A stretch of DNA of 64,000 nucleotides from contig CAZBRT010000001.1 in assembly GCA_964494625.1 (NCBI GenBank), positions 310,001-374,000 of the forward strand, given 5' to 3'. This document shows, in pieces, positions 8,941 to 17,600 of the stretch. Position numbers and translations under genes: made by a program. Position 1 is the stretch's first letter. Each line of letters starts with the position of its first letter. The notes beneath the pieces are model-generated. The model saw only the letters and a list, made by a program, of their open reading frames with translations, had not been told where the DNA came from and ran no database searches. The stretch comes from UBA2784 sp964494625 (GTDB lineage Bacteria; Pseudomonadota; Alphaproteobacteria; Micropepsales; Micropepsaceae).

Positions 8941-9947
8941 CGGGCGCCCATTCCAGACCGCTTGCCAATCGCGGCGCCGTGCTGGTGACAGGGGCCGCCG
9001 GTTTCATCGGCAGCCATGTCGCGCGCGCGCTTTGCCGGGCGGGCGAGCGCATCGTGGTCAGCGACCCTGTGACGGGACCGGTTGCCGAACACAATCTTGC
9101 CGGCGTGACAATCGCAGCCGAAGTGCCACCCGAAAAACTCGGCGGATTTCTGGAAGCCGAGAAAAACCATATTGGTGCCATTGTGCATATGGGCGCAATT
9201 TCGGCGACGACCGAAACGCGTGTGCCGCGCATCATCGAAAACAACATCACGCTGTCACGCGACCTTTGGAATTTTGCGGCGCGCGCTTGCGTGCCCTTCA
9301 TCTATGCGTCGTCGGCGGCAACCTACGGCGATGGCGCCCAAGGGTTTGATGATGCGTTTGATGAAAGGGCGATGGCGCAGCTTCGCCCGCTCAACATCTA
9401 TGGCTGGTCAAAGCTTGTGTTTGACCGGATGGTCGAAAAATCCGTGCGCGAGAAGGCCCCCGTGCCCCCGCAATGGGCGGGGCTGCGCTTCTTCAATGCC
9501 TATGGCACGCATGAGGCGCACAAGGGACCGCAAAGTTCGGTCGTGTCGCAACTCCTGCCGAAACTCGCGCGTGGCGAAGCGGCGCGCCTTTTCCGTTCGC
9601 ATCGCGAGGGATTTGCCGATGGCGCCCAGTTGCGCGACTTCGTGCATGTGGGTGACTGCGTTGGCGTGATAACCTGGCTCCTGTCGGCGAACGCCAGCGG
9701 CATTTTCAATGTCGGAACCGGCAAGGCACGCACATTCCTTGATCTCGCGCGCGCATGTTTTGCAGCGCTCGGCATCAAGGAGAAGATCGACTTCATCGAC
9801 ATGCCGGAAACCTTGCGCGCGCAATACCAGTATTTTACGCAAGCGCGGATGGATCGCCTGATCGCGCAAGGCTATCCGCACAAGTTCACATCGCTGGAAG
9901 ACGGCGTGGCGCAATGCGCGCGCGCGTTGCGGGGGACAAGCACATGA
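8937..9947 (+). CDS. hldD: ADP-L-glycero-D-manno-heptose-6-epimerase
   Basis: HldD epimerises ADP-D-glycero-heptose to the L form used in LPS core assembly. It is an extended short-chain dehydrogenase: the NADP-binding GAAGFIGSHVARAL is near residue 20, a serine-containing YASSAATYGDG near 122, and the catalytic YGWSK near 155. It begins at a TTG that overlaps the hldE stop, giving tight translational coupling; a GTG 14 codons further in is possible but would sit very close to the nucleotide-binding strand. The stop overlaps the next gene's ATG (ATGA). Confidence 0.93.
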   Translation: MTGAHSRPLANRGAVLVTGAAGFIGSHVARALCRAGERIVVSDPVTGPVAEHNLAGVTIAAEVPPEKLGGFLEAEKNHIGAIVHMGAISATTETRVPRIIENNITLSRDLWNFAARACVPFIYASSAATYGDGAQGFDDAFDERAMAQLRPLNIYGWSKLVFDRMVEKSVREKAPVPPQWAGLRFFNAYGTHEAHKGPQSSVVSQLLPKLARGEAARLFRSHREGFADGAQLRDFVHVGDCVGVITWLLSANASGIFNVGTGKARTFLDLARACFAALGIKEKIDFIDMPETLRAQYQYFTQARMDRLIAQGYPHKFTSLEDGVAQCARALRGTST

Positions 9948-10444
9948 CCTTGCGGATCGGGTTCATCCTTGCGGGGATTGCTGCCGTGCTGGCCGGCATT
10001 TTGCGGATCGCCGCCGCGTGGCCGCTTGGCGTGAGCGAAGCTGTCGGGCCTGACCTCTTCTATTTCATCATCGACGCCGCGTTCCTGTTCGGCACGGTCG
10101 GGCTTTACATGCGACAGGCGGAAGCATTGGGGCTTTTGGGCCTTGCGGGATTTGTTCCCGCCCTTTTCGGCGTGGCACTGATCCTGGGGCCGGATGTGCC
10201 GTTCATGGGCGTTGATCTTTACGCGCTTGGCTCAACGCTTTTTGCGGTCGGCATGGCGATCCAGTCGGGGGCTGCACTTTTTGCCCGTGTGCCTTTCGCG
10301 GGCGCGCATTTCTTTCTGGGTGCCTTCGCGCTTGGGGTGGCTGCTCAGTTTGTTCCCGGCGTGCCCTGGCACGCGCAGGTCACCGGCACCCTGTTCGCGC
10401 TTGGCTTTGTCGCGGGTGGCGCGCAATTGCTGCGCAAGGCTTAA
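9944..10444 (+). CDS. Small multi-pass membrane protein
   Basis: A 166-residue hydrophobic protein with about five membrane helices (for example IGFILAGIAAVLAGILRIAAAW and FYFIIDAAFLFGTVGLY). No family recognised. The ATG overlaps the hldD stop codon as ATGA, so it is translated as the third gene of the hldE-hldD operon, but nothing in its sequence ties it to LPS synthesis. The adjacent regA gene converges with only 2 bp between stop codons. Confidence 0.75.
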   Translation: MTLRIGFILAGIAAVLAGILRIAAAWPLGVSEAVGPDLFYFIIDAAFLFGTVGLYMRQAEALGLLGLAGFVPALFGVALILGPDVPFMGVDLYALGSTLFAVGMAIQSGAALFARVPFAGAHFFLGAFALGVAAQFVPGVPWHAQVTGTLFALGFVAGGAQLLRKA

Positions 10445-10446
10445 AC

Positions 10447-11040
10447 TCAGCGCGGTGAGCGTTTCGCCAGAATACGCTGGAGCGTGCGGCGGTGCATGTT
10501 GAGGCGGCGGGCCGTCTCCGACACGTTCTGACCGCAAAGCTCATAGACTCGCTGGATGTGTTCCCAGCGCACGCGATCTGCCGACATCGGATTTTCCGGC
10601 GGCTCCGGCCGCTTGCCGGCTGAGGCCAGCAGCGCGCGGATCACATCGTCGGCGTCGGCGGGCTTGGAGAGATAATCAATCGCGCCATGCTTCACGGCAG
10701 AAACCGCCGTTGCGATATTGCCGTATCCGGTGAGGATGATCACGCGCGCGTCGGCGCGCTCGCGGTGGATTGCTTCCACCAGATCGACGCCGTTGCCATC
10801 GCCCAGCCGGAGGTCAATCACCGCAAAAGCCGGCGGCGCCTTGCGCACCGCAGCGAGTGACGCCGCCACGCTTTCAGCCATCGTCACCAGAAAGCCGCGT
10901 GTTTCCAGCGCCCGCCCCAGACGCTGGCGGAAGGCCGCGTCATCGTCGGCGACCAGGATCGTGCGGTCGGCAAGGGCGAGAATCGCGGGGTCCTCGCCGC
11001 GGGCTTCGATGGTGCCGGGTTTGCCGGAAAGCTCGTTCAT
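10447..11040 (-). CDS. regA: Response regulator of the RegA/PrrA/ActR family
   Basis: A 197-residue regulator with a receiver domain (acidic ADDDA at 31-35, phospho-acceptor D76 in FAVIDLRLGDG, Thr in VIILTGYGN, Lys in YLSKPAD) and a C-terminal Fis-type helix-turn-helix. The C-terminal VSETARRLNMHRRTLQRIL is the near-invariant signature of RegA/PrrA/ActR. With RegB it controls photosynthesis, respiration, nitrogen or carbon fixation genes according to redox state in alphaproteobacteria. The start MNELSGKPG was preferred to an upstream ATG that would add 25 atypical residues. It is downstream of regB on the same strand, separated by 165 bp. Confidence 0.93.
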   Translation of the reverse strand: MNELSGKPGTIEARGEDPAILALADRTILVADDDAAFRQRLGRALETRGFLVTMAESVAASLAAVRKAPPAFAVIDLRLGDGNGVDLVEAIHRERADARVIILTGYGNIATAVSAVKHGAIDYLSKPADADDVIRALLASAGKRPEPPENPMSADRVRWEHIQRVYELCGQNVSETARRLNMHRRTLQRILAKRSPR

Positions 11041-11205
11041 GTGCGGGTACACCAGACCTGGAAAGCCAGCCGCAAGGATGGGTGCGGGTTTATCCCAATG
11101 CTGTGGATTCGTCACCCCATTGCGGCATAAAAATCGTCACGCGGTGCGCCGTGGGCAAACAATACAAGGCCTTGGTGTGCATCGGGTTTTTTGGGGCACC
11201 CCGGA

Positions 11206-12576
11206 TCACTCCGGGTCAATCCGGCCCCGCGGCCAGGAAAGATGCACGGCCGCGCCCCCCTGGCCGCGATTGAAACAGGCCAATGACGCGCCCGTGCGCT
11301 CAAGCAAGGTCTTGGCGATGAAGAAGCCAAGCCCCATGCCCTCGTGCGTGGCGTGCGGTTCAGCAGGCCCCAGATCCTCGTCGCGCGGTGCCGAGATGCC
11401 CGGTCGTGTGGTGACATAGGGCTCACCCAGACGCTGGATGATGCCGGGCGCAAAGCCGGGACCATCATCAACAATCGCGATGCGGATCTGCCCGGTATCC
11501 CAGTCGGCCCGGATCTCGACATCGCTTTGGGCAAAGTCGCAGGCATTCTCGATCAGCGAGGTCAGCGCATGGCGCAGTTCCGGGCTGCGCCGCACGATGG
11601 GTGCCCTGTCGCCATCGGCAATCACGCGCACGGCGACTGATGCACCCCGGAAAGGCTGGGCAAGATCATCGAGCAGCACAGGAAGCGCCGAGCGCGACAG
11701 CGGTCCTTCGTCGCTTGCCTCATCATGATGGGCAATCTCCGAGAGGATTTTGCGGCAACGCTCGACTTCCGCGATCAGGAGGCGCGCATCATCCGACATG
11801 GCACCGTTTGGCGGCAATTCGCGGGCCAATTCGCGCGCAACGACCGCAATCGTGCCGAGCGGCGTTCCCAGCTCATGCGCGGCAGCGGCGGCGAGCGATC
11901 CCAATGCCGCCAGTTTTTCCTCACGCGCGAGCACGATCTGGGTTGCAGCCAGTGCCGCCGACATGCGCGTTGCCTCGGACGCGACACGGAAGGCGACAAT
12001 GGTGGTGAATCCAAGGCCGAAGACCAGCGCAATCCAGAGCCCCGCCAGATAAAGCGGCGGCAGCGCGAACACCACGTCGCCGTCCCACGGCAACGGATAA
12101 TGAAAGACGGCCAAAAGAGTAATCAGCGAGAATGTGAAAAAGCCGAGTGCCAGCGTGTTGCGCAGGTTCAGGCTTGAGGCTGCAATGGTTGCGGGCGCGA
12201 TGAACAGGATGGCGAAGGGATTTTCCAGTCCGCCCGTGAAGTAAAGCAGGGCTGCCAGCTGCAACTGGTCAAAGGCGATATAGAGCGTCGTCTCGGCATC
12301 CGTGAGGCGGCGGCTTTGCGGCCAGATCAGCACAACCAAGATATTGAGGATGATGCTGGCGCCGACAGCGCCAAGGCAGGCGAGCAAGGGAAGATTGTAG
12401 TCGAGCCCGAAATGGACAATGACGATGGCCGCCACCTGCCCTGCGACGGCCAGCCAGCGCAACAGCGTGAGCGTGCCCAGCCGCACCCGCCCCGCATCGC
12501 CCGCAAAGAGTGAAATCCAGAAGGAGCCGCGTTGCGGATGCATGGACTGCGGATCGGATTTTTCCGGTTCGGTCAT
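11206..12576 (-). CDS. regB: Redox-sensing histidine kinase RegB/PrrB/ActS
   Basis: A 456-residue membrane kinase with six predicted N-terminal helices. Hallmarks of RegB are visible: the quinone-site heptapeptide GGLENPF (about residues 116-122), the H-box AAAHELGTPLGTI with the phospho-His near 234, and the redox-active cysteine in VERCRKIL. The ATP-binding domain follows (ENACDFA, DDGPGFAPG, GMGLGFFIAKTLLERTG). RegB phosphorylates RegA when the quinone pool is oxidation-poor. The start at MTEPEKSD is chosen; an internal Met 11 residues later is possible. It is divergent from the SenC gene, as in the classic regB/senC/regA cluster. Confidence 0.93.
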   Translation of the reverse strand: MTEPEKSDPQSMHPQRGSFWISLFAGDAGRVRLGTLTLLRWLAVAGQVAAIVIVHFGLDYNLPLLACLGAVGASIILNILVVLIWPQSRRLTDAETTLYIAFDQLQLAALLYFTGGLENPFAILFIAPATIAASSLNLRNTLALGFFTFSLITLLAVFHYPLPWDGDVVFALPPLYLAGLWIALVFGLGFTTIVAFRVASEATRMSAALAATQIVLAREEKLAALGSLAAAAAHELGTPLGTIAVVARELARELPPNGAMSDDARLLIAEVERCRKILSEIAHHDEASDEGPLSRSALPVLLDDLAQPFRGASVAVRVIADGDRAPIVRRSPELRHALTSLIENACDFAQSDVEIRADWDTGQIRIAIVDDGPGFAPGIIQRLGEPYVTTRPGISAPRDEDLGPAEPHATHEGMGLGFFIAKTLLERTGASLACFNRGQGGAAVHLSWPRGRIDPE

Positions 12577-12677
12577 CAGCGGCGGCGATTTGTCCGTTGG
12601 TCTTTGGCGCACGGACCTTATATCAGGCGGGCATTGCCGAAGCAGCAACGAACACGGATTCCGGGAACACAAGCATC

Positions 12678-13286
12678 ATGAGCGACCGCCTGCGCTGGCT
12701 CATCATCGTCGCGGCCCTGCTTCTGGGAGGTGCGGGTGCGACGCTTCTCTGGATCCTGGCCGAGCCACGCGCCACGCCGATGCTGGAGGCAAGCGTCGGC
12801 GTGCCGGGCGGACCCTTCACGCTCACGGACAACAAAGGCGTGCGCGTCACCGACGAGACCTATCGCGGACGGCCGATGCTGATTTTCTTCGGCTTCACGT
12901 CATGTCCCGACGTTTGCCCGCTCACCCTTCAGAAGCTTGCGGATGCGCTTCAAATCGTCGGGCCCCTGTCGCCGGCACCGGTTCCCATCCTCATCTCGGT
13001 TGATCCCGCGCGCGACAATGTCGCGATGATGGATGCCTATGTCTCGTCATTCGGTGATGCGTTTGTCGGCCTGACCGGCACGCAAGAGGAAGTCGATCAG
13101 GTGGTCGCGGCCTATCGTGTTTACGCACGCCGCGTTGACCTGCCGGATTCGGCGCTTGAATACACGGTTGATCATTCGAGCTATGTCTATGTGATGGGAG
13201 CGGACGGCGCCTTCATCACCGTCTTGTCACCGGATGGTGACGCTACGGCCATGGCAGAGGCCCTGAAGGCCGCCCTCGCCCGTTAA
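12678..13286 (+). CDS. senC: SCO1/SenC-family copper chaperone
   Basis: A 202-residue membrane-anchored thioredoxin-fold protein (signal anchor about residues 7-27). The copper ligands are present: C76 and C80 in SCPDVCPL and a His in TVDHSSYVY. SCO proteins deliver copper to the CuA or CuB site of haem-copper oxidases on the periplasmic side. The start MSDRLRW was taken because it begins the signal anchor; the longer frame upstream runs into the regB promoter region. The gene is divergent from regB, and this clustering suggests linked redox control of the terminal oxidase (inference). Confidence 0.92.
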   Translation: MSDRLRWLIIVAALLLGGAGATLLWILAEPRATPMLEASVGVPGGPFTLTDNKGVRVTDETYRGRPMLIFFGFTSCPDVCPLTLQKLADALQIVGPLSPAPVPILISVDPARDNVAMMDAYVSSFGDAFVGLTGTQEEVDQVVAAYRVYARRVDLPDSALEYTVDHSSYVYVMGADGAFITVLSPDGDATAMAEALKAALAR

Positions 13287-13378
13287 GCACGCTTGCCGCC
13301 AATAGGGCTTGCACCTTCTCGCCAAATCAGCGCAGCCTTGTGCATTGCAACATTGTCTGCCGGGGGGCTCGCCGCTTC

Positions 13379-14614
13379 GTGTATCGATCACTCTTCTATG
13401 CGGCGGTCGAGGCTGGCCGCACGAGCACCATGCCGCTCAGGGCAGCTGCCGGGTTCGGCGCCCATTTCTTCCGCAACCCGTTGAATCCCCTGACACATAC
13501 GGTCGCCGGTCGCTCGCTGGCAGCGACGTGCGACCTGATCGAACAGAACACACGGCGCTATCACAAGCCTGAATTCGGCATCGACCAAGTGCAGGTCGCC
13601 GGCGCCCGTGTTCATGTGCGCGAAGAACTGACGTGGGCGACGCCCTTCATGGAGCTGCGCCATTTCGTCAAGACCGGTGCGCCCAAGCGCCACGAGCAGC
13701 GGCTTTTGATCGTGGCGCCGATGTCGGGCCATTTTGCGACGCTGTTGCGCGGCACGGTCGCGCGGATGCTGGAAGATCACGACGTCTGCATCACCGACTG
13801 GATTGACGCGCGCGACATTCCCAAGGAAGAAGGCCGCTTCGGGCTTGATGAATATATCGAGCATGTCAGCGACGCGCTGCGCATCATCGGGCCGGGCACG
13901 CATCTGATGGCGGTCTGCCAGCCGGGGCCTGCCTGTCTTGCGGCCGCTTCGCTGATGCACGAGGACAATGATCCTTGCGCGCCCGCGTCGCTTACCATCA
14001 TGGGTTCACCCATTGACGCGCGCAAAAGCCCGACCGAGCCCAACAGGCTGTCGGAAACGCGCAAGCTGTCATGGTTCCGCGACCACATGGTGCATCGCGT
14101 GCCTTTCACCTACGCGGGTGCCGGGCGGCTCGTCTATCCGGGCTTCCTGCAACTCACCGCCTTCATCGAGATGAACCGCGACCGTCATCTCAACGCGCAA
14201 TACGACCAATACCGCAATCTGGTGAAAGGCGACGGCGACAGCGCCGCGCGCCACCGCGAATTCTATGACGAATATCTTTCCGTCATGGACATCGATGCCG
14301 ATTTCTATCTCGAAACCGTTGACCGCGTTTTCCAGAAACATGATCTGGCGCTGGGCCGTTTCACATTCCGCGGCAGGCCGGTTGACCCCAAAGCCATCAG
14401 CGACATGGGCCTGATGACCATTGAAGGCGAGAAGGACGATATTTCCGGCATCGGCCAGACGCAGGCCGCACATGATCTCTGCGTGAATGTGCCCAAGTCG
14501 CGCAAGGTCGACCACATCCAGAAATCTGTCGGCCACTATGGCGTCTTCAACGGCTCGCGCTGGCGGACCGAGATCGCGCCCAAGGTCACAAAGTTCATCA
14601 AGGCGAACGGCTGA
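13379..14614 (+). CDS. phaZ: Intracellular polyhydroxyalkanoate depolymerase
   Basis: A 411-residue alpha/beta-hydrolase of the intracellular PHB depolymerase family, which mobilises stored polyester. The nucleophile is a cysteine (C180) in MAVCQPGPA, as in the i-PhaZ1 class where Cys replaces the usual lipase Ser. Other family segments are MSGHFATLLRGTVARML, DWIDARDIP, TIEGEKDDISG (acid region) and KSVGHYGVFNGSRW (His). A GTG start giving VYRSLFYAAVEAG is chosen because family members begin at this point; an ATG 18 codons later and one 13 codons earlier are alternatives. A TGCATTGCA palindrome lies about 30 bp upstream; a PhaR-type site there is speculative. It is convergent with gltB. Confidence 0.9.
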   Translation: MYRSLFYAAVEAGRTSTMPLRAAAGFGAHFFRNPLNPLTHTVAGRSLAATCDLIEQNTRRYHKPEFGIDQVQVAGARVHVREELTWATPFMELRHFVKTGAPKRHEQRLLIVAPMSGHFATLLRGTVARMLEDHDVCITDWIDARDIPKEEGRFGLDEYIEHVSDALRIIGPGTHLMAVCQPGPACLAAASLMHEDNDPCAPASLTIMGSPIDARKSPTEPNRLSETRKLSWFRDHMVHRVPFTYAGAGRLVYPGFLQLTAFIEMNRDRHLNAQYDQYRNLVKGDGDSAARHREFYDEYLSVMDIDADFYLETVDRVFQKHDLALGRFTFRGRPVDPKAISDMGLMTIEGEKDDISGIGQTQAAHDLCVNVPKSRKVDHIQKSVGHYGVFNGSRWRTEIAPKVTKFIKANG

Positions 14615-14624
14615 AGGCGGGCAA

Positions 14625-17600
14625 TCACTCCGCTGCCATCGCCCGGTCTGACAGGGGATGCTCAAGACGCGCGAGCATCTCCTTCGGGCAGATCTGCCAG
14701 AACCGGCCAAGCTCCATCTCGAAACCGGCCAGGATGCGCGCGGAATGGCGTGAGCCTGTCTCGCGTGCATGATCTGCAATCGCGGTGCGCAGCACATGCT
14801 CCCAATGGGCGGAAGCGACGCGCCGGACGACGACCGTGTCCGCATTGACGCGCGCGGCGAAATTTTCGCCAGCGTCGAACACGAAAGCCATGCCGCCCGT
14901 CATGCCGGCGGCAAAATTGTCGCCGACATCGCCCAGGATCACGGCCAGGCCGCCCGTCATGTATTCGCAGCCATTGGCGCCACAACCTTCAACGACCGCC
15001 AGCGCGCCGGAATTGCGCACGCCGAAACGCTCGCCCGCCTGGCCCGCTGCATAGAGCTTGCCCGCCGTCGCGCCGTAGAGAACCGTGTTGCCGATGATCG
15101 TGTTCCTGTTCGTCTCCAGCTTTGAACTTGTCATCGGGCGCACGACGATGGTCGCACCCGAGAGGCCCTTGCCGACATAGTCGTTGGCCTCGCCAAACAC
15201 TTCGAGCTTCAGGCCCTGCACGGCAAAGGCGCCCAGCGACTGGCCCGCCGATCCGCGCAGGCGGATGGTGAGATGGTCGGGGGCAAGTCCCGTCATGCCG
15301 TAGCGCCGCACGACATGCGAGGAGGTGCGTGCACCGATGGCCCGGTCCGTATTGCGGATGGAATAGGTAAGCTGCATCTTCTCGCCATCCTCGAGGAAGC
15401 TTTTGGCGTCCACGACGATCTTTGCGTCGAGCGTGTCAGGCACTTCGTTGCGGCCCGTCAGGGTCGAGTGGCGCGGGTGGGGACCTGCGTCCGCGCGCAC
15501 CAGCAGCGGATTGAGGTCGAGGTCATCAAGGCTTTCGGCACCGCGCGATACCTGCTGCAACAGATCGGTGCGGCCGATCACTTCGTTCAGCGTGCGCACA
15601 CCAAGCGCTGCCAGGATTTCGCGCACTTCCTCGGCAATGAACGAGAAGAGGTTGACGACCTTCTCAGGCGTGCCGGTGAATTTTCCGCGCAAGGCGGCGT
15701 CCTGCGTACAGATGCCGACCGGACAGGTGTTGGAATGGCACTGCCGCACCATGATGCAGCCCATCGCAATCAGGGATGCGGTGCCGATGCCGAACTCCTC
15801 TGCCCCCATCATCGCCGCCATCACGACATCGCGGCCGGTGCGGATGCCGCCATCGGTGCGCAGGGTCACGCGGTGACGCAGATTGTTGAGGGTCAAGACC
15901 TGATTGGCCTCGGTCAGCCCCATCTCCCACGGCACGCCTGCATATTTGATGGAGGTCTGCGGGCTTGCGCCCGTGCCGCCGACATGGCCGGAAATGAGGA
16001 TCACATCGGCCTTGGCCTTGGCGACGCCCGCAGCAATCGTGCCAATGCCGGAAGAGGCAACCAGCTTCACGCAGACACGCGCGACCGGATTGATCTGCTT
16101 CAGGTCATAGATGAGCTGGGCGAGGTCCTCGATCGAATAGATGTCGTGATGCGGCGGCGGCGAGATGAGGGTGACGCCCGGCGTCGCATGGCGCAGGCGC
16201 GCGATCATCTCTGTCACCTTGAAGCCGGGCAATTGGCCGCCTTCGCCCGGCTTTGCGCCCTGCGCCACCTTGATCTCGATCTCGCGGCACTGGTTCAGGT
16301 ACTCCGCGGTTACGCCGAAACGGCCCGAGGCGATCTGCTTGATCGCCGAATTCATGTTGTCGCCATTGGGCTGCGGCTTGAAGCGGGCAGGATCTTCACC
16401 CCCCTCGCCCGAGTCGGACTTGGCGCCGATGCGGTTCATCGCAATGTTGAGCGCGCCATGGGCTTCGGGTGAAAGCGCACCGAGTGACATGCCGGGCGTG
16501 ACGAAGCGCTTCCTGATCTCGGTGATCGATTCCACTTCCTCGATCGCAACAGGTGCCGATGTGCTGCGGAAATCCATGAGATGGCGCAGGCTGACGGGGC
16601 GCATCTCCCACACGCCTTTGGCGTAGCGCTTGTAGGTCGTGAAGCTGTCGGTTGCGACTGCCTGCTGCAAAGTGTGGATGAGATCGGCCGAATGCGCGTG
16701 GGTCTCGCCGTTGTGGCGCTGGCGATAGAGCCCGCCCACCGGCAATGTCACAATATCCTCGCCAAAGGCGCGTGCGTGCTGGCGCACGATCTTTTCCTGC
16801 AGGCCCTGAAGGCCAAGGCCCGAGATGCGGCTCTGCATGCCCGGGAAAAATTCCGCCACCATCGCGCGGCTCAAGCCCACCGCCTCGAAATTGCAGCCGC
16901 CGCGATAGGACGAGATGACCGAGATGCCCATCTTGGAAATGATCTTGAGAAGCCCCGCATGAGCGGCATCAAGATAGGATTTGACGCAAGGACCCAGCGC
17001 CTTTTCGCCAAAGAGCCCGCGCTCCTGTCGGTCGGCAATCGCTTCCTGCGAGAGATAGGCGTTGACGGTCGTCGCACCCGCGCCGATCAGGCAGGCGAAA
17101 TAATGCGTGTCCATGCATTCAGCCGAACGCACATTGAGCGAGGTGAATGTGCGCAAGCCTTTGGCCACGAGATGCGCATGGACGCCGCCGGTTGCCAGGA
17201 TCATCGGCAATCCCGCCTTGGTGGGACCGATGCGTTCATCCGTCAGGATGAGATGCGTATAGCCCTGGCTTACCGCGTCGGCCGCCTCGCTGCGGATGCG
17301 GTTCAGCGCATCGCGCATGGCATTGGGATCAGCCTTGCCCGGCCCCTCCAGATCGAACACGCAGTCGATCTCGTAGAAGCGGCCCTCCAGATGCTGCTTC
17401 ATCCGGTCATACATGCCGGTCGAGATGACGGGGCCTTCAAGGGTGAAGACCTCTGTCTGTGACTCGTCCTGCGCGAGCACATTGCCGAGATTGCGGAAGC
17501 GCGTGCGCAGGCTCATCACGCGGGCCTCGCGCAGGCTGTCAATCGGCGGATTGGTCACTTGCGAAAAGTTCTGCCGGAAATAATGCGAGAGCGGGCGATA

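Noticed and set aside
11206..11240. Hairpin CCCGGA/TCCGGG at the regB 3' end as terminator
   Set aside because: On the transcribed minus strand it is followed by A residues, not a T tract.
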